DNA of 64,000 nt from Blastococcus sp. CT_GayMR16 (lineage in GTDB: Bacteria; Actinomycetota; Actinomycetes; Mycobacteriales; Geodermatophilaceae): positions 62,001 through 126,000 of the forward strand of contig NZ_SPQK01000013.1 of NCBI RefSeq assembly GCF_004570875.1. The letters run 5' to 3'. A program made the translations under genes and the position numbers. The notes under the pieces are model-generated. The model did no database searches. It saw only the letters and a list, made by a program, of their open reading frames with translations, and was not told the origin of the DNA. How positions within the stretch are numbered: the first letter of the stretch is position 1; each line of letters starts with the position of its first letter. Below, piece after piece: positions 43,061 through 52,216 of this stretch.

Positions 43061-45895
43061 GTGTCCACCTCGCCCGCGCTCGTCCCCGATGAGCCCGATC
43101 CGCTGCGCGACCCGCACCGGATCGCGGCCGCCCGCCGCCTGATCGTCGAGGTCCACGGGCCCGCCGCGTTCGACCGGCTGTCCGGACTCGCCGCCAGGTT
43201 GCTCGACATCGGGCACGCCAAGGTCACCATCTTCACCGACCAGGACACCGTGGTGGGCGGATTCGGCCTGCCCCCCGGCGTGATCGGCGGCCCGGCGCTG
43301 CTGACCGGAGCGCTCTCGGCCATCGTCGTCCGCCAGGGCGCCCCGCTGGGCATGCCCGATGCCCGGGACGACCCCCGGGTGGCCGACCTGCCGGCAGTGA
43401 CGTCGGGCCAGGTCCGCGCCTACCTCGGCTCCCCCCTCGTCGCGGCGTCCGGTCATGTCGTCGGCGCGCTCACCGTCTACGACCCCGAGCCGCGCCAGTG
43501 GACCCATGACGAGACGGAGCTGCTCCGGCAACTGGCGGCATCGGTCGTGGCGGAGCTCGAGCTGTCCGCCGCCCGATCCGCGGTGGGCACCTCCCTCGCC
43601 CGGCTGAACGTGGCGCTGGAGGCCAGCTCGATCGGCACGTGGGAGAGCGACGTGCAGACCGGGGTCATCGACTGGGACGAGCGCTGCGCCGCGCTGTTCG
43701 GGCTCGACGGCAGCACCCAGTTCGAGTCGGCCACCGCCATGGAGTCGCGCTTCGTCCACCCGGACGACGTCGCCCCCATGCAGGAGGCCATGCAGCAGGC
43801 GATGGCAGAGAACGGCCAGTTCACCGCCGAGTTCCGGGCGCTGCCGGTCGGCGGGGGTGTGCGCTGGATGGTCGCCCGGGGGCGTCTCGTGACGGACTCC
43901 CGGGGCGAGCCGGTGCGCCTGTTGGGCACGATCCTCGACGTCACCGATGCCCGGCGGCAGTCCGCCCAGCGGCTGTCGGCCATGCAGCGCGCGACGGCGA
44001 TCGCCGAGGTCGCGGCCGAGCTGGCCAACGCCGCGAAGATGGAGGACCTGCCCGAGATCGTCCAGCGCGGCGCCCAGGTGCTGGGTGCGCAGTCGAGCGC
44101 GCTCGCCATCTTCGACCCGGACGACGGACCGCTGCGGCTGCACATGACCAACCAGCTCACCGATGAGGTCCAGGCCCACGTCGAGGACCCCGTGGCCGGC
44201 ATCGAGATCGAGCTGGACGAGGCGCAACCGACCCAGTACGCCGCGATCCATGGCAGGCGCGTGCTGCTCGCCGACCGCGAGGAGGCTCTCGCCCGGTTCC
44301 CGGCCACGCGCGAGGGCCTGGACGTCCTCGGCATCAACGCGATCGCCGCCCTGCCGCTTCGCGTGGAGGGTCGCATCCTCGGCGCGTTCGTCCCGCTCTG
44401 GGCGATCGAGCACCCGTTCCCTGCTGACGACGTCGAGGTCCTGGAGGCGCTCGCCGCACAGATCGCGCTGAGCGTCTCGCGACTTCAGGCCGACGCGGAG
44501 CGCGCCACAGCGGTCGCCGCGATGCGGGAGGCCAATCAGCGGCTGCAGGTGCTCGCCGAGGCCGGCCGGATCCTGTCCGGAAGCCTGGAGATCGACCAGC
44601 AGGTTCGCGAGCTGGCCGAGCTCGTCGTCCCGGACCTTGCCGACTGGTGCTGGCTGATCGTCACCGACGAGCAGGGCCGGCTGTACGACATGGCCAGCGC
44701 CCACCGGGACCCGTCCCGGCGCGACGAGGTCGCGGCCTTCGTGCGGGGCATGGTCAGCGTGATGACCGACGAGGCCGCCGCGCGGGTCGTGACCACCACC
44801 GGCAGGCCGATGACCGTGACGACGGTCGACTGGGCGCGCGTGGAACGCGTGCTCCCGGACGCGAGTGTGCGAGAGGCGCTGGCCCGGCTCGGCGTCGGAT
44901 CGGGGTCCGTCGTCCCCCTGGTCGCGCGGGGCCAGACCCTCGGCGCCCTCGGCCTGTTCAACCGGGAGGAGCGGGGCCCGCTCAGCCCGGCCGAGGTCGA
45001 CACCGCCGTCGAGATCGGCCTCCGGGCCGGTCTGGCGCTGCACCACGCGCGACTGTTCGGTCAACAGCGCGACCTCGCCGATGCGTTGCAGCGCAGCATG
45101 CTCACCGAGCCGCCGGAGCCGAACCACTCGCAGATCGTGGTCCGGTACGTGCCGGCCGCCGCGGGGGCGGAGGTCGGCGGCGACTGGTATGACGCCTTCC
45201 TGCAGCCCAGCGGCGCCACGGTCATCGCGATCGGCGACGTCGTCGGACACGACACCCGCGCCGCCGCGGCGATGGGCCAGGTGCGGGGGCTGCTGCGCGG
45301 CATCGGGTACTCCAGCGGCGGCTCGCCGGCCGAGGTGCTGACCGAGCTCGACCGGGCGATCGAGGGCCTGGCGCTCGACACCATGGCGACCGCCCTGGTT
45401 GCGCGCCTCGAGCAGGACGAGGAGGACCTGCGAGCCGGCCAGGTCCGGCTCCGCTGGTCGAGCGCCGGTCATCCCCCGCCCGCGGTGCTCACGCCCGACG
45501 GCAAGGCCATGCTGCTGGACGACGAGCAGTCCGAGCTGCTCCTGGGGGTCGCGCCGAACACGGAGCGGCGTGAGCACGTGACGGTGCTCGACGTGGGCTC
45601 GACGGTGCTGCTCTACACCGACGGTCTGGTCGAGCGCCGCGACCGCGACCTCGACGCCGGCACGGCCGAGCTGCTCGAGGTGCTCCGTGGGTGCGCCGAC
45701 CTGTCGCTCGACGACCTGTGCGACGAGGTGCTCGAGCGGCTGTTCCTGCCCGACGCGCAGGACGACGTGGCCATGCTCGGCCTCCGGCTGCACCCGCAGG
45801 ACCGGCCGCGGCCGCCGGAGGCCGGGCCCCAGGTGGTTCCGCCGAACATCGAGCCCACGCCCGCGGTCATCGCCGAGGCGGGCTCGGAGGCCTGA
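43061..45895 (+). CDS. Multi-sensor PP2C (SpoIIE/RsbU-type) serine phosphatase
   Basis: A 944-residue protein: GAF (about 30-165), PAS (about 185-310; SIGTWESDVQTGVIDWDERCAALFGLDG), GAF (about 330-480), GAF (about 510-660) and a C-terminal PP2C-like phosphatase (about 680-920) with EVGGDWYDAF, IGDVVGHDTRAAAAMGQV and LYTDGLVERRDRDLDAG, carrying the metal Asp residues. Such phosphatases dephosphorylate anti-sigma-factor antagonists in partner-switching stress pathways. No STAS or HATPase partner is in the window. GTG 43061 follows AGGAAGGGGG. Its stop and that of the next gene share TGACGTCA. Confidence 0.93.
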   Translation: MSTSPALVPDEPDPLRDPHRIAAARRLIVEVHGPAAFDRLSGLAARLLDIGHAKVTIFTDQDTVVGGFGLPPGVIGGPALLTGALSAIVVRQGAPLGMPDARDDPRVADLPAVTSGQVRAYLGSPLVAASGHVVGALTVYDPEPRQWTHDETELLRQLAASVVAELELSAARSAVGTSLARLNVALEASSIGTWESDVQTGVIDWDERCAALFGLDGSTQFESATAMESRFVHPDDVAPMQEAMQQAMAENGQFTAEFRALPVGGGVRWMVARGRLVTDSRGEPVRLLGTILDVTDARRQSAQRLSAMQRATAIAEVAAELANAAKMEDLPEIVQRGAQVLGAQSSALAIFDPDDGPLRLHMTNQLTDEVQAHVEDPVAGIEIELDEAQPTQYAAIHGRRVLLADREEALARFPATREGLDVLGINAIAALPLRVEGRILGAFVPLWAIEHPFPADDVEVLEALAAQIALSVSRLQADAERATAVAAMREANQRLQVLAEAGRILSGSLEIDQQVRELAELVVPDLADWCWLIVTDEQGRLYDMASAHRDPSRRDEVAAFVRGMVSVMTDEAAARVVTTTGRPMTVTTVDWARVERVLPDASVREALARLGVGSGSVVPLVARGQTLGALGLFNREERGPLSPAEVDTAVEIGLRAGLALHHARLFGQQRDLADALQRSMLTEPPEPNHSQIVVRYVPAAAGAEVGGDWYDAFLQPSGATVIAIGDVVGHDTRAAAAMGQVRGLLRGIGYSSGGSPAEVLTELDRAIEGLALDTMATALVARLEQDEEDLRAGQVRLRWSSAGHPPPAVLTPDGKAMLLDDEQSELLLGVAPNTERREHVTVLDVGSTVLLYTDGLVERRDRDLDAGTAELLEVLRGCADLSLDDLCDEVLERLFLPDAQDDVAMLGLRLHPQDRPRPPEAGPQVVPPNIEPTPAVIAEAGSEA

Positions 45896-45897
45896 CG

Positions 45898-46590
45898 TCA
45901 GGGCCGCTTGCGGGTCCGGCGGCTGACGAGTCGGTTGCGTGCGCGCAGCGGCAGGTCGACAGCGACGGGCGCCTCCCAGCCGCGCCAGACCGACAGCACC
46001 CGTAATCCGGCCACGAGCACGATCACGATGGCGGCGACCGGGAGCGGGTCCAGCCCCAGCGGGCCGGCGAGGAGGGTGAGTGCCGCGGCGCCGATCAGCG
46101 CCGCCACGGCGTTGTAGGGGCCGGGCTGCACGATGTCGGCGCGCTGGGCGAGCAGGACGTCGCGGATCACCGCCCCGCCGACGGCGGTGAGCGTGCCGAT
46201 GAAGACCACCGAGGCACTCGGCAGGCCGGCCAACTGGGCCTTCTGGGCGCCGATGACCGTGAACAGGCCGAGCGTGGCGGCGTCCAGGACGACGAGCAGC
46301 CCGGTGAGCCGGGACAGCCAGCCGGAGAAGAAGAACGTGACCGCCGCGGTGATGGCCACCGTCGGCAGATACGCCTGATTGGTGAGGGCCACCGGTGGGC
46401 CGTCGGCCAGCAGCACGTCGCGGATGAGCCCGCCCCCGAGCCCGCCGCTCACCGCCAGCAGCAGGACGCCTGAGACGGCGAACCCCTCACGGGCGGCGAG
46501 CAGGCCGCCGGTGAGGGCGCCGATGACGATGGCGGCGAGGTCGACGGCCGCCGGGATCGGCAGCGCCTCCGCCGCGGCGAGGATCTCCAC
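45898..46590 (-). CDS. TRIC/UPF0126-family cation channel-like membrane protein
   Basis: A 230-residue membrane protein with an internal duplication of three helices: GGLGGGLIRDVLLADGPPVAL in the first half and TAVGGAVIRDVLLAQRADIV in the second, the G-G-x-x-R-D motif of UPF0126/TRIC proteins. Prokaryotic relatives conduct K+; glycine transport has also been proposed. GTG 46590. Convergent with the phosphatase gene. Confidence 0.9.
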   Translation of the reverse strand: MEILAAAEALPIPAAVDLAAIVIGALTGGLLAAREGFAVSGVLLLAVSGGLGGGLIRDVLLADGPPVALTNQAYLPTVAITAAVTFFFSGWLSRLTGLLVVLDAATLGLFTVIGAQKAQLAGLPSASVVFIGTLTAVGGAVIRDVLLAQRADIVQPGPYNAVAALIGAAALTLLAGPLGLDPLPVAAIVIVLVAGLRVLSVWRGWEAPVAVDLPLRARNRLVSRRTRKRP

Positions 46591-46614
46591 GGGCGCCCAT
46601 TCTCCGGTGCCGCG

Positions 46615-46700
46615 AAGTTGATCATCGCCTGCGTGGCCGCCGCGGCGGCGTGTCCAGTCGTGACCGCCCGTGTTCAGTGCAGGCAGACGATGATCAACTT
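46615..46700. repeat. Structured intergenic repeat, family 1, copy B
   Basis: Outer arms AAGTTGATCATCGCCTGC (46615-46632) and GCAGACGATGATCAACTT (46683-46700) pair over 18 positions with one G-U. The interior contains the 14-bp palindrome GCCGCCGCGGCGGC (46636-46649). It shares its ends with copy A at 12797-12878 but has a different interior. Confidence 0.87.
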
Positions 46701-46725
46701 CTGAGGGGCACGCCGAGCACCTGTC

Positions 46726-48765
46726 TCACTGTGCGGGCGCGACCTCCAGGTCGGTGGCGCTCTCGCCGGACGTCTGGTCGCCCTCGGCCTCGCCGCGCAC
46801 CTCGGCGTCGCGGGCGGCCATGGCCTCCTGGCGGTCGGGCTCCTCCTCGAGGATCTGGGCCGCCTTCCATCCTGCGGGGATGGCGAACGCGTCGACGAGC
46901 GTGATGACGTGCGGCCGCAGCTCACGGTGCAGCTGGTTCACCGTGCTGGTCAGCAGCTTGGCGCGCGCGGGCGTCAGCTGTCCGTGCTCGAGAAACCACG
47001 CCTTGTCGGCCTCGATGGCCGAGAGCGCGTACAGGTCGCAGAGCCTGTCCAGCAGCTCCTTGGCGGCGCTGTCGGTCGTGCGGTCGACGCCGGCCACGAA
47101 AGCCTCCAGCACCACCCGCTCGATGTGCGTCTGCGCCGTCTTCAGGACGTGGTCCTGGACGTCGTTGAACATGTCGAACGGCGCCATGCCCTCGGTCGTC
47201 GAGTTCTTGCGCAGCCGCCGGATGGCGCCCTCGAGGCTGTGCTTCTCGCGAAACTCGAACATCTTCAGCTGCCAGCCGCGGTCGAGCATCGGCACCTCGT
47301 CGTCCCGGCCGGGAACGGCGTCGATCAGCCGGGCGATGAGCGCGCGTGCCGCCGTCCGCTCCAGGACCGTCTCGCGGACCATGTCGGCGATGAAACCGAC
47401 CTTGCCCCAGCCCTCGAGGGAGCCGAACGTGTCGCGGTAGCCGGTCAGCAGGCCCTTCGCGACCAGCTGCAGCAGGACGGTGTTGTCGCCCTCGAAGGTG
47501 GTGAAGACGTCGGTGTCGGCCTTCAGGTGCGGCAGCCGGTTCTCCTGCAGGTAGCCGGCGCCGCCGCAGGCCTCGCGGCACATCTGGATCGTGCTGGTGG
47601 CGTGCCAGGTCTGGGCGACCTTGAGCCCGGCGGCGCGGGACTCCAGCTCGCGCTGGGCCTCCTCGTCGAGTTCCGCGGCGCTCTGGACGTCGTGCATCGT
47701 GCCGACCAGCTCGCCCTGCGCGAAGTGCAGTCCATAGGTCGTGGCCAGCGCCGGCAGCAGTTTGCGCTGGTGGACCAGGTAGTCGTTGATGACGATCTCG
47801 CGCTCCTCGCCGGGGGCGGCGAACTGCCGGCGGACGTTGCCGTACCGGACGGCGATGTCGAGGGCGAGCTTGGTCGCCGAAGCCGCCGAGCCGCCGACGC
47901 TGACCCGCCCGCGCACCAGCGTGCCGAGCATCGTGAAGAAGCGGCGGGTCTCGTTCTCGATCGAGCTGGTGTAGGTGCCGTCGGCCGCGACCTGGCCGTA
48001 GCGGTCGAGCAGCATGTCGCGGGGGACGGTCACGTGGTCGAAGGTCAGCCGGCCGTTGTCCACGCCGTTGAGCCCGGCCTTCGGGCCGTCGTCCCCGATG
48101 GTGACGCCCGTGCATGGCGTGCCGTCGGCGTTCCTGATGGGCACCAGCCAGGCGTGCACCCCGTGGTTCTTGTCCTGGGTGATCAGCTGGGCGAAGACGA
48201 CCGCCATCCGGCCGTCCTTGGCCGCGTTGCCGATGTAGTCCTTGCGGGCGGCCTGGTGCGGGGTGTGCATGTCGAAGGTCTCGGTGGCGGGGTCGTAGGT
48301 GCACGTCGTCCGCAGCTGCTGGACGTCGGAGCCGTGCCCGGTCTCGGTCATCGCGAAGCAGCCGGGCAGGTCGAAGCTCATGACGTCGCGCAGGTACTTG
48401 TCGTGCTGCCGCTTGGTACCGAGCAGCTGCAGGGCGCCGCCGAACAGCCCCCACTGGACGCCGGCCTTGACCATGAGCGACAGGTCGCCGAACGCGAGCA
48501 TCTCGATCGAGGTCACCGAGCCGCCGGAGTCGTCCTCGCCGCCGTACTCCTTGGGAAAGCCGAAGCCGACCCGGCCGGAGTCGGCCAGCTTCTTGGCCGC
48601 GCGGGTCACCCGCTCGCGGGCCTCCTGCACGTTCTCCCCGTAGACCGGCAGGAAGTCGGGGTCGTTCAGGTTCTCGCGGGCGTCGCGACGGACGTGGGCC
48701 CATCGCCCGTCCAGGACCTCCTGGATCGCCTTCGGGTCGACGGAGGCGGGCAGGCTCGTTGTCAC
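46726..48765 (-). CDS. fadE5: Acyl-CoA dehydrogenase, FadE5-like
   Basis: A 679-residue ACOX-like acyl-CoA dehydrogenase. FAD/substrate segment CFAMTETGHGSDVQQLRTTC, middle domain VTIGDDGPKAGLNGVDNGRLTFDHV, and the C-terminal helical core with QMCREACGGAGYLQENRL and FTTFEGDNTVLLQLVAKGL (catalytic Glu). It removes two hydrogens from acyl-CoA in beta-oxidation. Its neighbours fadA2, fabG4 and htdX match the Mycobacterium FadE5 locus. GTG 48765 overlaps the TetR stop as GTGA; GGAGGAACT precedes it. Confidence 0.93.
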   Translation of the reverse strand: MTTSLPASVDPKAIQEVLDGRWAHVRRDARENLNDPDFLPVYGENVQEARERVTRAAKKLADSGRVGFGFPKEYGGEDDSGGSVTSIEMLAFGDLSLMVKAGVQWGLFGGALQLLGTKRQHDKYLRDVMSFDLPGCFAMTETGHGSDVQQLRTTCTYDPATETFDMHTPHQAARKDYIGNAAKDGRMAVVFAQLITQDKNHGVHAWLVPIRNADGTPCTGVTIGDDGPKAGLNGVDNGRLTFDHVTVPRDMLLDRYGQVAADGTYTSSIENETRRFFTMLGTLVRGRVSVGGSAASATKLALDIAVRYGNVRRQFAAPGEEREIVINDYLVHQRKLLPALATTYGLHFAQGELVGTMHDVQSAAELDEEAQRELESRAAGLKVAQTWHATSTIQMCREACGGAGYLQENRLPHLKADTDVFTTFEGDNTVLLQLVAKGLLTGYRDTFGSLEGWGKVGFIADMVRETVLERTAARALIARLIDAVPGRDDEVPMLDRGWQLKMFEFREKHSLEGAIRRLRKNSTTEGMAPFDMFNDVQDHVLKTAQTHIERVVLEAFVAGVDRTTDSAAKELLDRLCDLYALSAIEADKAWFLEHGQLTPARAKLLTSTVNQLHRELRPHVITLVDAFAIPAGWKAAQILEEEPDRQEAMAARDAEVRGEAEGDQTSGESATDLEVAPAQ

Positions 48766-49448
48766 AGTTCCTCCATGCTCTTGGGGGGTGCGGTTGTCAC
48801 GACGCCGGACAGTCCGGCCCAGGCGAGATCGGTCAGGTGAGCTGCGAGTTCCGTGCGGAGCATGGGGCGATCGGCGCGCAGCCACCAGTCGGCGGCCGAA
48901 CGGACCATCCCCACGATGCCGTGCCCCCAGGGGGCCGCGGCCTGCTGATCGTGACCGGCGCGCTCGAGCGCCAGACCTACGATCGCCGCCGCCTGGTCGC
49001 CGACGAGGTCGGAGAGGTTGCTGATCGGGTCGCGGTCGGCGGGGCGGTCGAGAACCTGCTGGTGGACGACGAACCGGTAGAGCTCGGGATCGGCCTCGAG
49101 GAAGGCCAGGTAGGTCTCGATGGCTGCGGCCACCATCTGCCGGGGCTGGTCGCTGCTCTCGATCGCGTCCCGGAGCTTCGGCAGCAGCTGCGCGGCCACC
49201 CGGGTGCAGACCGCGACGTAGAGCTCGGTGCGGTCGCTGAAGTGCCGGTAGACGACGGTCTTGCTGGTGCCGGCCTCGGCGGCGATCTCGTCCATGCCGA
49301 CGCCGGCGCCGTGCTTGCCGACCGCGAGGAGGGTCGCCTCGACGAGTTGTTCCCGGCGCACGCGCCGGTGTTCGTCCCATCTCGAGTCGCGGCGATCGCG
49401 CGTTTCAGCGATCTTGTGCGACGGAGGTCTCACCACCTCGGCTTTCAT
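48762..49448 (-). CDS. TetR-family regulator of the FadE5 locus
   Basis: A 228-residue TetR regulator: helix-turn-helix VGMDEIAAEAGTSKTVVYRHFSDRTELY (about 49-76), then a ligand-binding helical domain with WWLRADRPMLRTELAAHL. A fatty acyl-CoA ligand is the natural guess from its co-transcription with fadE5. It is divergent from fadA2 with a short palindrome (49466-49478) in the gap. Confidence 0.93.
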   Translation of the reverse strand: MKAEVVRPPSHKIAETRDRRDSRWDEHRRVRREQLVEATLLAVGKHGAGVGMDEIAAEAGTSKTVVYRHFSDRTELYVAVCTRVAAQLLPKLRDAIESSDQPRQMVAAAIETYLAFLEADPELYRFVVHQQVLDRPADRDPISNLSDLVGDQAAAIVGLALERAGHDQQAAAPWGHGIVGMVRSAADWWLRADRPMLRTELAAHLTDLAWAGLSGVVTTAPPKSMEEL

Positions 49449-49465
49449 GTGAACGACAGTACCGC

Positions 49466-49478
49466 GTACTCTGAGTAC
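49466..49478. promoter_or_regulatory. Probable TetR operator GTACTC-T-GAGTAC
   Basis: A perfect 6-1-6 palindrome, extendable with CCG/CGG flanks, in the 67-bp gap between the divergent tetR and fadA2 starts. It probably controls both directions. Confidence 0.65.
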
Positions 49479-49515
49479 CGGCCAACCCGGCTACTCATCG
49501 ACCCCGGAGGTTCCG

Positions 49516-50811
49516 ATGGCGAACAGCCCGAAGCCCGAGACCCGCAAGGCTGCGATCGTCGGCGGGAACCGGATCCCGTTCGCGCGCTCCAACTCCACGT
49601 ACGCCCAGGCGTCCAACCAGGACATGCTGACGGCGACGCTCGACGGGCTCGTCGCCCGCTTCGGCCTGCAGGGCGCGCAGTTGGGGGAGGTCGTCGCCGG
49701 CGCCGTCCTCAAGCACTCGCGTGACTTCAACCTGACCCGCGAGAGCGTCCTGGGCTCCAAGCTCTCGGCGACCACGCCGGCCTACGACGTCCAGCAGGCC
49801 TGCGGCACCGGCCTCGAGGCCGCGATCCTCGTCGCCAACAAGATCGCGCTGGGGCAGATCGAGTCCGGCATCGCCGGCGGCGTCGACACCACGTCGGACG
49901 CCCCGCTCGCCGTGGGCGACGACCTGCGCCGCGTGCTGATCAGCCTGAACAACGCCAAGACGCTGCAGGACCGGCTCAAGGCGCTGGCCAGGATCCGACC
50001 CGGACAGCTGGTGCCGGAGATCCCGCGCAACGCAGAGCCTCGCACCGGCCTGGCGATGGGCGACCACGCGGCGATCACCGCCAAGGAGTGGGAGATCAGC
50101 CGCGAGGACCAGGACGAGCTCACGGTTCGCTCGCACCAGAACATGGCCGCCGCCTACGACCGCGGCTTCTTCGACGACCTGGTGACGCCGTACCTCGGGC
50201 TCACCCGCGACCAGAACCTGCGGCCGGACTCGACGGTGGAGAAGCTCGCCACCCTCAAGCCCGTCTTCGGCAAGGGTGAGGGCGCCACGATGACGGCGGC
50301 CAACTCCACGCCGCTGACCGACGGCGCCTCCGCCGTGCTGCTGGCCTCCGACGAGTGGGCCGCCGAGCAGGGCCTGCCCGTCCTCGCCCACCTGATCGAC
50401 GCCCAGACCGCGGCCGTCGACTACGTGCACGGCGGCGAGGGCCTGCTGATGGCGCCGGTCTACGCGATGCCGGTGATGCTGGCCCGCAACGGCCTGAGCC
50501 TGCAGGACTTCGACTTCTACGAGATCCACGAGGCGTTCGCGTCGACCGTGCTGTCCACCCTGAAGGCGTGGGAGGACCCCGCGTTCTGCAAGGGCAAGCT
50601 CGGCCTGGACGCCCCGCTGGGCTCCATCGACCGCTCGAAGCTCAACGTCAACGGCTCCTCGCTCGCGGCCGGGCACCCGTTCGCCGCGACCGGTGGCCGG
50701 ATCGTCGCCCAGCTGGCGAAGACGCTGCACGAGGCCGGCCCCGGCAAGCGCGGCCTGATCTCCATCTGTGCGGCCGGCGGCCAGGGCGTCGTCGCCATCC
50801 TCGAGTCCTGA
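49516..50811 (+). CDS. fadA2: Acetyl-CoA C-acyltransferase (thiolase), FadA2/FadI-like
   Basis: A 431-residue thiolase that cleaves 3-ketoacyl-CoA. The nucleophile is in QQACGTGLEAA (Cys near residue 96), the first His in YEIHEAFASTV, the second in AAGHPFAATGGR, and the proton-donating Cys in CAAGGQG. ATG 49516 has GGAGG 5 bases upstream. With fadE5, fabG4 and htdX it forms a nearly complete beta-oxidation or chain-modification set. Confidence 0.95.
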   Translation: MANSPKPETRKAAIVGGNRIPFARSNSTYAQASNQDMLTATLDGLVARFGLQGAQLGEVVAGAVLKHSRDFNLTRESVLGSKLSATTPAYDVQQACGTGLEAAILVANKIALGQIESGIAGGVDTTSDAPLAVGDDLRRVLISLNNAKTLQDRLKALARIRPGQLVPEIPRNAEPRTGLAMGDHAAITAKEWEISREDQDELTVRSHQNMAAAYDRGFFDDLVTPYLGLTRDQNLRPDSTVEKLATLKPVFGKGEGATMTAANSTPLTDGASAVLLASDEWAAEQGLPVLAHLIDAQTAAVDYVHGGEGLLMAPVYAMPVMLARNGLSLQDFDFYEIHEAFASTVLSTLKAWEDPAFCKGKLGLDAPLGSIDRSKLNVNGSSLAAGHPFAATGGRIVAQLAKTLHEAGPGKRGLISICAAGGQGVVAILES

Positions 50812-50817
50812 CCCCCC

Positions 50818-50839
50818 GGCCTTCATGGCCATGAAGGCC
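50818..50839. repeat. 22-bp perfect palindrome (half-site GGCCTTCATGG)
   Basis: The 11 bases GGCCTTCATGG at 50818-50828 are followed directly by their reverse complement. It starts 7 bases after the fadA2 stop and ends 5 bases before the fabG4 ribosome site. It could form an intercistronic hairpin or bind a dimeric protein. Confidence 0.85.
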
Positions 50840-50860
50840 CCTCGGAAGGAACGACTTCAC

Positions 50861-52216
50861 GTGAGTGACTGGTACCGCAACTTCGCCAACTCCGGCTTCG
50901 GCACGACCGTCACCAAGCAGCTCGGCCTGCCCCGGCCGGCCGTGCTCCGCCGCTACGAGCCGGGTCAGCCGCTGCTGCCCGGCCCGGCGGTCATCGGCTC
51001 GGCGGGGGAGGGCCGGCTGCGTGAGTCCCTGACGGCGCTGCTGCACGCCGAGGGCGTGCACGGGCAGTCGCCGGTCACCGCCGACGGCGCCACGGACGGC
51101 GAGAAGCCGGCCGCGGTGATCCTCGACGCGACGGGTCTCAGGACGCCGGCCGACCTCGCCAGCGCGCACGACTTCCTCTCGCCCGCGGTGAAGCGGCTGC
51201 GCGCCACCGGCCGCGTGCTGATCCTCGCCGACCCGCCGTCGGAGGCCGACTCCCCGGCCCAGGCCGCCGCCCGCCAGGCGCTGGACGGACTGGTCCGGTC
51301 CATCGGCAAGGAGCTGCTGAACGGGTCGACGGCGAACCTGCTCTACGTCCCCGAGGGCGCCGAGGGGTCGATCGCCTCACCGGTGAAGTTCTTCCTCTCC
51401 GGCCGGTCGGCCTACGTCGACGGCCAGGTGGTCACGCTGTCGCCTGCGGACTTCCCCACCGACGAGGACGACGACAAGCCGCTGGCCGGCAAGGTCGCCG
51501 TCGTCACCGGTGCGGCCCGGGGCATCGGCGCGGCGATCGCCCGCGTCATGGCCCGGGACGGCGCCCACGTCGTCGCCGTCGACATCCCCGGCGCCGGCGA
51601 CAAGCTGGCCGAGGTCGCGAACGAGATCGGCGGGACGGCGTTCCAGCTCGACATCACCGCGTCCGCCGCGGCCGAGCGGCTGATCGAGCACCTGCGCGAG
51701 CGGCACGGGGGCGTCGACATCGTCGTCCACAATGCCGGGATCACGCGCGACAAGCTGCTGGTCAACATGGATGCCGCCCGCTGGAACTCGGTCATGGCGG
51801 TCAACCTGCAGGCCCAGCTGGACATCACCCAGGCCCTGCTGGACGCCGACGGCGTGCTCAAGCCGAACGCGCGGGTCGTCTGCGTCTCCTCGCAGTCGGG
51901 CATCGCGGGCAACCGCGGCCAGACCAACTACGCGGCGAGCAAGGCCGGCGTGATCGGGATGGTCCGCGCCTGGGGACCGGCCTTCGCCGAGCGGAAGGCC
52001 ACCATCAATGCGGTCGCGCCTGGCTTCATCGTCACCGAGATGACGGCGAAGATGCCGCTCGGTACCCGCGAGGTCGGCTCTCGCCTCAACTCGCTGCAGC
52101 AGGGTGGGCTGCCGGTCGACGTCGCCGAGACGATCGCGTGGCTGTCCCAGCCGGGCAGCGGCGGGGTCAACGGCCAGACCGTGCGCGTGTGCGGTCAGTC
52201 GCTGCTGGGCGCCTGA
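50861..52216 (+). CDS. fabG4: High-molecular-weight 3-oxoacyl reductase, FabG4-like
   Basis: A 451-residue two-domain SDR. Residues 1-200 are the flavodoxin-like, non-catalytic domain found only in HMW FabG (opening FANSGFGTTVTKQLGLPRPAVLRRYEPG, as in mycobacterial FabG4). Residues 205-450 form the catalytic SDR: TGAARGIGAA, the Asn in HNAGITRDK, Ser in VSSQSGIAGN and YAASK. FabG4 is NADH-dependent on CoA substrates. GTG 50861 gives the FabG4-like N-terminus; GGAAGGA is 10 bases upstream. It overlaps htdX by one base (TGATG). Confidence 0.94.
   Translation: MSDWYRNFANSGFGTTVTKQLGLPRPAVLRRYEPGQPLLPGPAVIGSAGEGRLRESLTALLHAEGVHGQSPVTADGATDGEKPAAVILDATGLRTPADLASAHDFLSPAVKRLRATGRVLILADPPSEADSPAQAAARQALDGLVRSIGKELLNGSTANLLYVPEGAEGSIASPVKFFLSGRSAYVDGQVVTLSPADFPTDEDDDKPLAGKVAVVTGAARGIGAAIARVMARDGAHVVAVDIPGAGDKLAEVANEIGGTAFQLDITASAAAERLIEHLRERHGGVDIVVHNAGITRDKLLVNMDAARWNSVMAVNLQAQLDITQALLDADGVLKPNARVVCVSSQSGIAGNRGQTNYAASKAGVIGMVRAWGPAFAERKATINAVAPGFIVTEMTAKMPLGTREVGSRLNSLQQGGLPVDVAETIAWLSQPGSGGVNGQTVRVCGQSLLGA

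Noticed and set aside
42971-45793. A 940-codon minus-strand frame opposite the PP2C gene
   Set aside because: Shadow of the plus-strand gene, which has five recognisable domains in order.
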